From assembly GCA_002725275.1 (NCBI GenBank), contig PBOE01000040.1, forward strand, positions 3,151 through 24,781: DNA of 21,631 bases. The letters are read 5' to 3'. The notes below the pieces were generated by a model. The model did not search any database. It saw only the letters and a program-made list of their open reading frames with translations, and was not told where the DNA came from. The position numbers and the translations under genes were made by a program. This DNA is from Methanobacteriota archaeon. Lineage in GTDB: Archaea; Thermoplasmatota; Poseidoniia; Poseidoniales; Poseidoniaceae. This document shows, piece by piece, positions 1-7,084 of this stretch. How positions within the stretch are numbered: the stretch's first letter is position 1; each line of letters starts with the position of its first letter.

Positions 1-2
1 AC

Positions 3-2105
3 GGGGATGGTGCATTGGACACCCAAATCCCCTGCCACATGTGGGCCAACGGTGGCCAAGGTGCACTTGCACAGTCCGATACCGGTATGGGCATCAAGAT
101 GATGAACAACGACGCCAACCTCACCTCCGTTATGGATTCAGGTGCTGCCTTTTCCGAGGGCAGCCTCGACGCCGCCATGACCGGCACGTCCCACCCAGCC
201 GACCCGAACTTCAACATCTCGTTGATGACGCCGCTCGGCTCCGTGGCCTTCATGGGTCTTGGCGCCCCTGAGATGATGATCTCTGACGTGTTTGCCGACC
301 CCTCGAACTCCACCGTGATGGCCCGAGCCAGCACCTACGGCTACCTTGCCATGGCCGACGCTACCACGCCCGATTTCTACACGACCTTTGTTCGAGACTG
401 GGCCATGTACGCAACGGTCGGGGCCAGCTTCCAGGCCTACGGTGGCGGTTCTGACGCCAACCTCACGGACAACGACGACCTCGCCATGCGACTCCACAAC
501 CTTGTTGGCGTTGACATGACCGGCGTGAACGCCGTTGGTCTGATGACCGCCGGCCACATGACCGACACCCCCACGGGCATTGTCGCCACGAACGCTGAAG
601 GCACCTCCTTCGGCATGGTCGCCTTCCTCGGCATGGAAGCCGTCGACGTGATGACCGCCTACAACATGACCGCAGAGCAGTACGGCGCTGTGGCAGGTTG
701 GGTCGCCGGCTGGGCCACCTCGCAGTCCTCTGCCCAACTCGGCCTGCTGGGCGGCGTTGGCACCATGAACGCTGAGCAATTCGTCAACCAAACCTTCGGT
801 GCAGCCAGCCCTGTGGGCGACCCCTACCTGGATCGCTCCCTGAACATGGGCGGTGCTTGGAGCGAGCTGTTTGGCAACGAGCCTGTCGACCTCGCCCAAG
901 AGCAATCCGCCAACATCCTCTACGGACCGCTCGGCTTGACGACCCGCACCGGTGCGAGCCTGTTCATTTACGGTGAGCTGGCCGGCATGACCCCGCCGAT
1001 CAACTTCGCTACCATGGAGGCTGGAACGCCCATGGTCTGGGACGCCGCCACCATCGGCGCCCTCTACGGCATCGACACCAACGCTGCCACCGCACTGCGA
1101 GGCTTCATGATGGGCCCCATTTATGGAACGACGTCGGATTCCTTTGTGCCCGGCTACTTGATGTCCAGCTTCGGCACGACGCCTTACCTCACGCAGTCGT
1201 TCAACAACTGGCTCATCGGCTGGCACGACCCCGTCAACGCCTTCCTCGCCACGGGCAACCCAATGGACATGAGCGTGGGCTGGTCGTCGCTGGAGAGCAA
1301 CGCCACCTACTACGGCTCGGACAGCATCGCCAACGGTGACGGCACGAACTACACCGTGTGCACCGGTGAAGTTGCAGGATGCGACAAGGGCGAGACCTTG
1401 CTCGAGGACGGTTCGGACCAACTGTCGTGGCGCAACAACGACATGGCGGCGGCGACCTACGGCCTCATCACCCCCGAGTCCCTTGCGGGTACCACGGGTG
1501 GATTCCTCACGGGCACCGACGACAAGGTTGACGTGAGCGGCTACGTCATTGCCGACGTTGAACGCACGGGTGAAGGTACGGTCAAGGGCATCCCCGTTTA
1601 CGAGTACCAAGCGACCCAAGACGCTCCCGGTCGAAGCATTCAGGCGAACCTGATGGAAACCTACACCCTGCTGGACGCCACGCCCGGCGCTCTCCCCGTG
1701 TACTTTTCCACGGAGATCGACATGAAGGCAGAGCAACTCTCCGGCCTCATCATCGCCGGTTCCTCAACGAACACCTTCTACCTCGACAACCGAGCCCACA
1801 CGGACCAAGCCAGCACGCCAACGATGGCCGACCTGGACCCCGTGTTCGAGATTCAATCCTCGTCCATGATCGCCGACGATGACGCCGAGACCATGGAGAG
1901 TTCCATCGTTCAGAACCAAGACAAGATGACGTACTGGACGAACTTTGACTCCTGGATTGACTATGTCACCCTCCTGTTCTGGGTGGGCGGCATCGCCATG
2001 ATCGGCCTCGGCATGGTTGGCGCTGCCAACGCCTCCGACGAGGATGAGGCCAAGGATTACGGCGCTTCTGGTGAAGAGGCTGAGGCAGCCACGGCCGAAG
2101 AGTGA
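3..2105 (+). CDS. C-terminal part of a membrane-anchored CD36-like surface protein (5' truncated by window edge)
   Basis: The frame is open to the left edge, so the true start lies outside the window; the TTG at 15 is only the first start-like codon. About 700 residues are visible, ending in one hydrophobic helix (about 1962-2027; YVTLLFWVGGIAMIGLGMVG) and a short acidic tail. This predicts a large outside domain anchored at the C terminus. Several short segments recall the ectodomain of the CD36/SR-B/LIMP-2 family in the same order: GWHDP (1218-1232; CD36 has WGYRDP), a Cys pair C-x6-C near 1358-1381, KGIPVYEY (1584-1607; CD36 has KGIPVYRF), PVYFS near 1695, FYLDN near 1776, then the helix. 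CD36 has a helix at each end; the N-terminal one would be upstream of the window. An alternative is the actinobacterial PorA/DUF3068 family, which has a similar C-terminal layout. About 300 residues in the middle (Met, Gly and Ala rich) match nothing I recognise. The coding call is firm; the family call is recalled resemblance, not an alignment. Confidence 0.85.
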   Translation, partial: GDGALDTQIPCHMWANGGQGALAQSDTGMGIKMMNNDANLTSVMDSGAAFSEGSLDAAMTGTSHPADPNFNISLMTPLGSVAFMGLGAPEMMISDVFADPSNSTVMARASTYGYLAMADATTPDFYTTFVRDWAMYATVGASFQAYGGGSDANLTDNDDLAMRLHNLVGVDMTGVNAVGLMTAGHMTDTPTGIVATNAEGTSFGMVAFLGMEAVDVMTAYNMTAEQYGAVAGWVAGWATSQSSAQLGLLGGVGTMNAEQFVNQTFGAASPVGDPYLDRSLNMGGAWSELFGNEPVDLAQEQSANILYGPLGLTTRTGASLFIYGELAGMTPPINFATMEAGTPMVWDAATIGALYGIDTNAATALRGFMMGPIYGTTSDSFVPGYLMSSFGTTPYLTQSFNNWLIGWHDPVNAFLATGNPMDMSVGWSSLESNATYYGSDSIANGDGTNYTVCTGEVAGCDKGETLLEDGSDQLSWRNNDMAAATYGLITPESLAGTTGGFLTGTDDKVDVSGYVIADVERTGEGTVKGIPVYEYQATQDAPGRSIQANLMETYTLLDATPGALPVYFSTEIDMKAEQLSGLIIAGSSTNTFYLDNRAHTDQASTPTMADLDPVFEIQSSSMIADDDAETMESSIVQNQDKMTYWTNFDSWIDYVTLLFWVGGIAMIGLGMVGAANASDEDEAKDYGASGEEAEAATAEE

Positions 2106-2144
2106 GCCCCATCTTCCACCAAAGGTCGGAAAACCGGCCCTTGA

Positions 2145-2161
2145 CCCCCCTCTCCGGGGGG
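2145..2161. other. C6/G6 hairpin after the surface-protein gene
   Basis: Six C (2145-2150) and six G (2156-2161) flank a 5-nt loop TCTCC, 40 bases after the stop at 2105. It could help end the upstream transcript. No T-run follows on the plus strand, so it is not a typical archaeal terminator. Confidence 0.35.
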
Positions 2162-2166
2162 AAGAA

Positions 2167-2174
2167 GATATAGG
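2167..2174 (+). promoter_or_regulatory. Possible TATA element for the metallophosphatase gene
   Basis: The A+T-rich GATATAG lies in a GC-rich spacer. A start of transcription about 25 nt downstream (near 2196) would fall in the perfect hairpin at 2193-2213 and leave a short leader before the TTG at 2222. The match to a TATA box is weak. Confidence 0.3.
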
Positions 2175-2192
2175 GATTCAAACAACGGTTGT

Positions 2193-2213
2193 CCGAAGGG
2201 ACCGTCCCTTCGG
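2193..2213. repeat. Perfect inverted repeat next to the metallophosphatase start
   Basis: CCGAAGGGAC and GTCCCTTCGG are exact reverse complements separated by one base, so 8 base pairs around a 5-nt loop can form. The repeat ends 8 bases before the preferred TTG start at 2222. In the transcript it could act as a leader hairpin; in DNA it could be a dyad operator. Its function is not known. Confidence 0.5.
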
Positions 2214-2221
2214 TGAACAGC

Positions 2222-3376
2222 TTGACTTGCAAGTTGAATCTCCCTCTCGGACCATCGCTGCGCGACCCCTCGCTCGAAGCCGATTTGCAGGCACGTCTCG
2301 AGGACGGGCATCGCATTTTCATCCTCGGCGACATCCACGGTCATTTGGCGACCTTCAGGGCACTGCTTCACCGCCTGAACCTCAAACCCGAGGACAGGGT
2401 GGTGTGCCTCGGCGACATGATTGACCGCGGGCCAAACTCGGCCGGCCTCGTTCACCTCCTTCGCACCCACCCGCAGGTGATTTGCATCAAAGGCAATCAC
2501 GAACACATGGCGATTCAGTGCGTCCAACCCGACGGTTCCTTCGAAGCATGGCAGCCCTGGATGAAGCGAGGCGGCAAATCCACCTACGCGTCCTACATCG
2601 TTCAGGCCAACGGTGATTTGTACGAAGCCAAGCGCCAGATGGCTGAGGATTTCATGTGGCTGGACACGCTTCCAACCCAAATCGTCCTCGACCACCATCG
2701 CTTTGTCCACGCCGGATACGACCCGAGGATGCCGCTTGACATGCAGGGGGAAAAGGAACTCCTGTGGATTCGCAAAGAATGGTTCCAGCACGAAGGCACC
2801 GTTGATCCAGCACGCACCGTGTTTTTCGGGCACACCACGACGACCAAACTCGGCGAGGCAGGCGACGTGGCGTTTTCTGAGGATCTTCTGCCCGACGGGC
2901 GACCCGCCTGGGTCGGCATGGACGTGGGCGCCTACAACCACGTGGCGCCCGGCTTGGCCGCCGTGGAAGCCACAACGTTCCGATGCGTGAAGCAGCCCAC
3001 CCTCCGTTGCGACCGATGGTTCGAACGCATCGACACGCGTAGGAAGAAGAAAGGGAAGAAGCGGCGTGCATGGAAAGGGGAGGAAAACCTCAGAGAAGCG
3101 GAAATCGCACGAAGTTTTGGTCTCAAAGCCCTGGCCGCCCGAGCCAAAACCGCCAGCACCTCAACCCTGCGAGCCCAGCGTGAACTGGAAAAGGCCGGCG
3201 TGGTGTTTCCTCAACGACACCAAATGATCACCGCCGGCGGCTATCGAGTGTATCGCCAGTCCGATCATGCACCGGCCCACGAGCAACCTCGTGGACCCAC
3301 CTCGTTCAGCGTCCATCGACGCCGGACGAATCCACCCGACCGTTCGGCCACCTCGCACAAAATCAAAGCGCTTTGA
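2222..3376 (+). CDS. Calcineurin-like metallophosphatase (PrpA/ApaH-type) with basic C-terminal tail
   Basis: This is a phosphoesterase of the two-metal serine/threonine phosphatase and diadenosine-tetraphosphatase superfamily. From the TTG at 2222, the motifs are GDIHG (36-40), GDMIDRGP (64-71), GNHE (91-94), HAG (163-165) and GHT (203-205), which together supply the metal ligands and catalytic His. It should hydrolyse a phosphoester, either phosphoprotein or dinucleoside polyphosphate; the substrate cannot be told. The catalytic domain ends near residue 260. About 115 more residues follow, beginning with a Lys/Arg run (RRKKKGKKRR), and this tail is unusual for the family. No ATG is available near the N terminus. 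TTG 2222 is preferred because GGTGA (2212-2216) fits a Shine-Dalgarno site 5 nt upstream. TTG 2189, GTG 2213 and TTG 2234 are in frame too. No signal peptide is seen, so it is probably cytoplasmic. Confidence 0.85.
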   Translation: MTCKLNLPLGPSLRDPSLEADLQARLEDGHRIFILGDIHGHLATFRALLHRLNLKPEDRVVCLGDMIDRGPNSAGLVHLLRTHPQVICIKGNHEHMAIQCVQPDGSFEAWQPWMKRGGKSTYASYIVQANGDLYEAKRQMAEDFMWLDTLPTQIVLDHHRFVHAGYDPRMPLDMQGEKELLWIRKEWFQHEGTVDPARTVFFGHTTTTKLGEAGDVAFSEDLLPDGRPAWVGMDVGAYNHVAPGLAAVEATTFRCVKQPTLRCDRWFERIDTRRKKKGKKRRAWKGEENLREAEIARSFGLKALAARAKTASTSTLRAQRELEKAGVVFPQRHQMITAGGYRVYRQSDHAPAHEQPRGPTSFSVHRRRTNPPDRSATSHKIKAL

Positions 3377-3378
3377 TT
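3361..3378. repeat. Perfect 18-bp palindrome over the metallophosphatase stop codon
   Basis: AATCAAAGC followed directly by GCTTTGATT makes an uninterrupted two-fold symmetric site covering the TGA at 3374-3376. It could be a binding site for a dimeric protein or part of a transcript end. The next 100 bases are A+T rich. Confidence 0.45.
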
Positions 3379-3466
3379 ATTGCACCTTCTTACAAGATTC
3401 CGGTAAATATTGTCCCGATTTGGTCAGAAAATTCGTCTGATGCGGGCATGATGCACGAGAAACAAC

Positions 3467-3473
3467 ATTTAAG
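3467..3473 (+). promoter_or_regulatory. TATA box for the small leaderless gene
   Basis: ATTTAAG in an A-rich context (preceded by AAACAAC) is centred 28 nt before the ATG at 3498. That is the archaeal TATA-to-start spacing expected for a leaderless transcript. It lies in the 3377-3497 gap, the most A+T-rich non-coding stretch of the window. Confidence 0.5.
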
Positions 3474-3497
3474 TGCGTGAACGGTGATGGCACATAC

Positions 3498-3668
3498 ATG
3501 GAGAACCAACACGGCACAACTCCCTCAATCGGTGCATTGCAGTCAGCCTACCTTCGCGTGGTCAGCCAGCGAAAAGCCAACGCCTCCATGCTCCGATGGA
3601 GCCTCGAATTTGCTGCGGCCGAGAAGGAGCGGAAAACCGGAAAGGGCGTCACCCTCTACCTGCTCTGA
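3498..3668 (+). CDS. Small hypothetical protein, 56 aa
   Basis: I do not recognise this protein. From the ATG at 3498 it encodes 56 residues, mixed charged with a helical centre (about residues 10-45, rich in Ala, Arg, Lys, Glu, Leu), without Cys, signal peptide or membrane segment. An upstream GTG at 3477 would add seven residues. The ATG is chosen because a TATA-like element sits 28 nt upstream, which gives a leaderless message. It is followed 41 bases later by the LysE-family exporter and could share its transcript. The overlapping frame at 3484-4020 is much longer but runs through the exporter in another frame with shadow-like composition. Confidence 0.55.
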   Translation: MENQHGTTPSIGALQSAYLRVVSQRKANASMLRWSLEFAAAEKERKTGKGVTLYLL

Positions 3669-3709
3669 GCCCGGGCCCAACCTTAACGCCTTGACCGCCT
3701 GGGCAAGGC

Positions 3710-4324
3710 ATGGACCCCGTGGCTTGGGACGTGCTGCTGGCGGCGACCACGGTGTTCACGCTCGGCGCCATCTCTCCGGGCCCGAGTTTGATGGTGGTTC
3801 TTCGCAACACGATGATCGGCGGTCGCCGTCAAGGCGTGATGTGCGCCTTAGGCCACGGTCTGGGGTTCGGCGTCTACGCCGGCTTGGCCGTGTTCGGTCT
3901 CATCGTTCTGCTCGAGGAGGCCCCCAACGTCTTCACCGGTTTGCAACTCGTTGGTTGTGGCTTGCTGGCGTGGTACGGCTGGTCGATGTGGAACGCCAAC
4001 CACGACGCACTGTTCAGTGAGGACACCGGCTCGGGTGCGCAGGGGTTTGCTGAAGGGTTTGCCATCGCCTTCTTCAATCCAAAAATCGCCTTGTTTCTCG
4101 TGGCTGTGCTGGCCCAGGTTCTCCAGCCCGACATGAACCTGCTCTCCAAAACCGCCGTTGGTCTCCTCGGGATGACCATTGACGCCCTCTGGTACCTGCT
4201 CGTGGCCCTGGTGCTGACCGGAACCCCCTGGCTTGACCGTTTGAAAGACCGAGCCGCCTTCATCCACCGCCTGACGGCTCTGGTCCTCTGGGGCTTTGCT
4301 GCCAGCGTGTTGTTCAACCTCTGA
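3710..4324 (+). CDS. LysE/RhtB-family amino-acid exporter
   Basis: This 204-residue integral membrane protein has the length and layout of the LysE/RhtB family, which exports amino acids or related small metabolites. The family hallmark is near the N terminus: a first helix ending in SPGP (about 24-27), then VLRNTMIGGRRQGVMCALGH, with the GxxxGxxxxxGHxxG spacing. Another family-like block, FAIAFFNPKIALFLVAVLAQ, lies near residue 118. About six hydrophobic helices can be traced, the last ending at the C terminus (TALVLWGFAASVLFNL). The start ATG 3710 lies directly before the first helix. The substrate cannot be read from the sequence. The stop TGA at 4322-4324 is immediately followed by the stop of the opposite-strand fpg gene. 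Confidence 0.9.
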   Translation: MDPVAWDVLLAATTVFTLGAISPGPSLMVVLRNTMIGGRRQGVMCALGHGLGFGVYAGLAVFGLIVLLEEAPNVFTGLQLVGCGLLAWYGWSMWNANHDALFSEDTGSGAQGFAEGFAIAFFNPKIALFLVAVLAQVLQPDMNLLSKTAVGLLGMTIDALWYLLVALVLTGTPWLDRLKDRAAFIHRLTALVLWGFAASVLFNL

Positions 4325-5239
4325 TCAGCGCTGGCACGATGAACAGAAAAACGTCGAACGGTTGCTTTGGACGATGCGACGAATCACGCCACCGCATCCC
4401 GCCTTTTCGCAAGGTTGCCCTTCTCGACCGTAGACCGCAAACCGATGGGCGAAGTAACCCAGCGTTCCGTCCACGTTCGCAAAATCGTTCAGGGTTGAAC
4501 CACCGGCCTCGATGGCTTCGTTGATGACGTCCTTGATGTGGCTGACAAGGTCTTCCAGACGTGCGGTGGGCGCTCCGTTTTTTCGTACCAAACCGCCCGC
4601 TTCTCGACGCGGGGAAATCCCGGCCCGATGAAGGGATTCGCAAACGTAGATGTTACCCACGCCGACCACCACTTTCTGGTCGAGAAGCGCCAGTTTGATT
4701 GCCGTTTTCCGTCCACGCAACCGTTCCGCTAACGCCCGAGCGTCCCACGGGTCAAACGGTTCGGGGCCGAGGGAGGCCAGCAGCTTGTGCTCGTCTTCCG
4801 CCTCGGACGGAAAGAGGTCGATGATGCCGAATCGACGCGGGTCGGTGTAGACGGCGCGAGAGCCGTCGGTGAAAATGAATTCGAGGTGGTCGTGCTTCCC
4901 ACCGTGGCCCGTTGCGTCGCCAAAAGAAGAAACGGGAACACCGCCGTTGACGGTTTGCAACAGGGGTTTGGCAGCGGAAGCCTCGTCGCTGTCGAACAGC
5001 GTATAGCGGCCGCTCATCCCGAGGTGGGAGAGCAAAACACGCCCGTCGTCAAGGTCGATGAGGAGGTATTTTGCACGTCGGCGAATGCCGGCGACGGTCG
5101 TTCCTGCGAGGGTAGCGAGGTCGTCCGGAAAGGGGTAGCGAAGCCCCTCACGTCGAATCAACACGTCCTCGAAGGTTTTGCCTTGCATGCCCTGCATCAG
5201 CCCCTGACGCACGGTTTCAACCTCAGGAAGTTCAGGCAG
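4325..5239 (-). CDS. mutM: Formamidopyrimidine-DNA glycosylase (Fpg/MutM), apparent CTG start
   Basis: This is a base-excision repair enzyme that removes 8-oxoguanine and formamidopyrimidines and nicks the strand. The reading frame upstream of the first GTG (5212) encodes PELPEVET, the invariant Fpg N terminus, whose Pro is the catalytic nucleophile and whose Glu is the catalytic acid. The codon just before this Pro is CTG (5239-5237). GGAGG lies 7 nt upstream, over the end of the fibrillarin gene, and no ATG, GTG or TTG is in frame close by. With this start the protein has 304 residues, normally placed Lys57, the H2TH segment GNIYVCESLHRAGISP, and a C-terminal zinc finger with SNRSTFF. The finger spacing is C-x4-C (CEKAGC) then C-x2-C (CSSC), where C-x2-C twice is usual. 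It is the third gene of the nop5-fibrillarin-fpg operon, two bases after the fibrillarin stop. Confidence 0.93.
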   Translation of the reverse strand: MPELPEVETVRQGLMQGMQGKTFEDVLIRREGLRYPFPDDLATLAGTTVAGIRRRAKYLLIDLDDGRVLLSHLGMSGRYTLFDSDEASAAKPLLQTVNGGVPVSSFGDATGHGGKHDHLEFIFTDGSRAVYTDPRRFGIIDLFPSEAEDEHKLLASLGPEPFDPWDARALAERLRGRKTAIKLALLDQKVVVGVGNIYVCESLHRAGISPRREAGGLVRKNGAPTARLEDLVSHIKDVINEAIEAGGSTLNDFANVDGTLGYFAHRFAVYGREGQPCEKAGCGGVIRRIVQSNRSTFFCSSCQR

Positions 5240-5241
5240 CG

Positions 5242-5970
5242 TCAGACCTCCTTGGAGCGAACGACGAACAGCCGATGGTTGTCCTCGTACCCGGTCAATT
5301 CGATGACTTCCTCGACCGCATAACCAGCGGCATGAAGCGTCTGTTCGACGTCAGCGAAAAGGGCGTTCTCCCCCTCGCCCGTCCACCGTTCGCTGGCCGC
5401 TTTCAGCGAGAGCAAGCCCGTGCCCCCCGGCTGCAAAAAGCGCCGGCAAGCAGCGAGAAAGATGTCCACCTGCCCTGCCTGAGCCACGTCCTGAAACAAC
5501 CACGGCACCTTGTTGGGCAGCAATACGCCCCAGGCTGCATGCTTTCTGGCGTCGCCAAGGACCGGAACCAACCCCGGCCGTTGCTCGGCCATGAAGGTCA
5601 GATCACGAAGGCAACGGGGAGCCAAATCGACGCACACCAGCCGACCACCGAACCGGTTGGCGGCCCCGCACAGGTGGTCGTAGAGGTGACTCACCGACGT
5701 GCCGTGACCGGCACCGAGGTAGAGCACCGTGCTGCCTTGCTCAGGCAAGAGACGCGCCGGGTCGTGTTGGGTTCGCAACATGCCCGCACCAAGTTTCGAC
5801 CGGTTCGGGTCCCATCGCCGGTGCTCCTTGCCTGAGAATTTCCGAAGTGACTCCCCGTAGACGGCGCTACCGGGAACGGCGTTGCGTGTCCATAGGGCAC
5901 GCCGGTCCAACCGAACGGCTGAGGACAGTTGCTGCGGTCCCCGCTGACGTCGCTTCTTCCCGCCGCCCAT
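5242..5970 (-). CDS. flpA: Fibrillarin-like rRNA/tRNA 2'-O-methyltransferase
   Basis: This is the S-adenosylmethionine-dependent methyltransferase of the C/D box RNP, which 2'-O-methylates rRNA and tRNA at sites chosen by guide RNAs. From ATG 5970 it has 242 residues. The SAM-binding motif YLGAGHGTSVSHL lies at 84-96, VDLAPR at 114-119, GDAR at 139-142 and QDVAQ at 160-164. The usual K-D-K-H catalytic set is matched by Lys44, Asp161, Lys190 (LSLKA) and His232 (EDNHRLFVV). An in-frame start at 6015 would overlap nop5. ATG 5970 is preferred because GAGGT sits a few bases upstream and the N terminus (MGGGKKRRQRG) is the basic tail typical of such proteins. It follows nop5 by 10 bases, the pairing expected since the two proteins bind each other. 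Confidence 0.94.
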   Translation of the reverse strand: MGGGKKRRQRGPQQLSSAVRLDRRALWTRNAVPGSAVYGESLRKFSGKEHRRWDPNRSKLGAGMLRTQHDPARLLPEQGSTVLYLGAGHGTSVSHLYDHLCGAANRFGGRLVCVDLAPRCLRDLTFMAEQRPGLVPVLGDARKHAAWGVLLPNKVPWLFQDVAQAGQVDIFLAACRRFLQPGGTGLLSLKAASERWTGEGENALFADVEQTLHAAGYAVEEVIELTGYEDNHRLFVVRSKEV

Positions 5971-5980
5971 GTTCTCAACC

Positions 5981-6988
5981 TCAGCGACGGGACGGTGGTT
6001 GCTTGTTGGCCTCAAGGAGGTCGTTCACGCGCTGCTCTACCTTTGCCACCTCTTCCTCGCCCCAAGCCTCGCCCTCAAAGGCGTCGACTTTGGCAGCAAT
6101 GCTGATTTTTCCGGCCAACATTCGAGCGATTTTTCCTCGAACCCATCGGGGGGACCGGCTGATCCACGGGTGCATGAAAATATGACCGTGCTTGGGCGAG
6201 GGTGCGCCGGTTTTGAGGTGGTGGAAGAACGCCTTCTCCGCCCCGAGGATTTGAACCGTCCCTGACGGCAGTCGAGCGAGGCGAGCCCGTCCGTGAGCCT
6301 CGACGCACAAGCGAGCCGCCAGCAGGGGGCCAACAAGTGCGGAAACCGAGGGCAAGTGCGTCGTCGTGAGTTGCCGAAGGGCGTGCTCCATCCGGTCAAG
6401 GCGGGCGTTGGCACCGGCCGTGCTCTCGGCCCATTCTCGGAGGGACCGCCATTCACCGTCCGATGGCAATTCGGCTGGAACGTCCACGTCCATGGCCGCT
6501 GCGAAGTCGGCCGGTGTTTCACTGGACGCCACCGTGCGAACGTAGGCGGCTCGGTCAACCACGACGCTCATCGGGAAGAAGAGACCGGCCCACTCGATGA
6601 GGCGGGCTTCCATGGTCAAGTGGCTGGCGCGAAGCTCATCGCTTCCACGAACGAGGTGCTCCAGGCGTCGGTCGGGGTCGCTGGCAGCGGCTTGGACCCC
6701 CTCCACCGCCAAACGCAGGGCAGCGGCATCGGCCAGCGCTTGCTGGTCAGCGGACGGGGTGGGCCATTCGGCCTCGGGAAGTTGGGGGTCACCGTGCACG
6801 CACAGCGTGGCCTCCGGGAATCGCTCCTGAAGGGCAACCGCCTCTCGAATTGGATGGCCTGAGGCGATGAGGCGAAGGCGTTCCACCACGGCGTGCTCGG
6901 TCATATGACCGTCCCACCGCATGACGTCAACGAGGTGCCCGTGCTCGTCGGCCACGGCGGCGGCTTGCCAGTCGTACCACAACCACAT
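5981..6988 (-). CDS. nop5: Nop5 (Nop56/58-like) C/D box RNP core protein
   Basis: Nop5 is the scaffold of the archaeal C/D RNP. It binds the L7Ae-kinked guide RNA through its C-terminal Nop domain, dimerises through a coiled coil, and holds fibrillarin with its N-terminal domain. From ATG 6988 the protein has 335 residues. The Nop domain signature is clear at about 266-304 (KHGHIFMHPWISR, then SPRWVRGKIARMLAGK and IAAKVDAFEG). A charged helical middle precedes it. The protein ends soon after the Nop domain and lacks the long KE-rich tail of many homologues. A GTG at 7048 would add 20 residues of basic, unconserved-looking sequence. MWLWYDW at 6988 looks like the family N terminus, and an A/T-rich stretch about 24 nt upstream could be its TATA element. 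It is first gene of the operon with fibrillarin and fpg. Confidence 0.92.
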   Translation of the reverse strand: MWLWYDWQAAAVADEHGHLVDVMRWDGHMTEHAVVERLRLIASGHPIREAVALQERFPEATLCVHGDPQLPEAEWPTPSADQQALADAAALRLAVEGVQAAASDPDRRLEHLVRGSDELRASHLTMEARLIEWAGLFFPMSVVVDRAAYVRTVASSETPADFAAAMDVDVPAELPSDGEWRSLREWAESTAGANARLDRMEHALRQLTTTHLPSVSALVGPLLAARLCVEAHGRARLARLPSGTVQILGAEKAFFHHLKTGAPSPKHGHIFMHPWISRSPRWVRGKIARMLAGKISIAAKVDAFEGEAWGEEEVAKVEQRVNDLLEANKQPPSRR

Positions 6989-7084
6989 AGCCTGCCCTTC
7001 ACGCCGTTGATTTTGACCCTTGCCCTTGCCGAAGGCCGATGTCTGCACACATGAAAGCCGTGTATGGCCGGATTGCGGTAGGGG

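Noticed and set aside
138..1736. 532-codon open frame on the minus strand
   Set aside because: It mirrors the plus-strand surface protein. The translation is His/Gly/Val/Arg-rich without domains, as expected when high-GC coding DNA has few antisense stops.
2145..2161. C6/G6 hairpin as a firm intrinsic terminator
   Set aside because: The downstream sequence is purine rich on the plus strand with no T-run, so it is listed only as a hairpin.
3377..3466. C/D box guide RNA candidate (ATGATGC and CTGA near 3438-3454)
   Set aside because: The C-like and D-like boxes are imperfect and in the wrong order, and no terminal stem was found.
3484..4020. 178-codon plus-strand frame over the small gene and exporter
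   Set aside because: It overlaps two better-supported genes in another frame and gives an Arg/Pro/Ser-rich translation without recognisable features.
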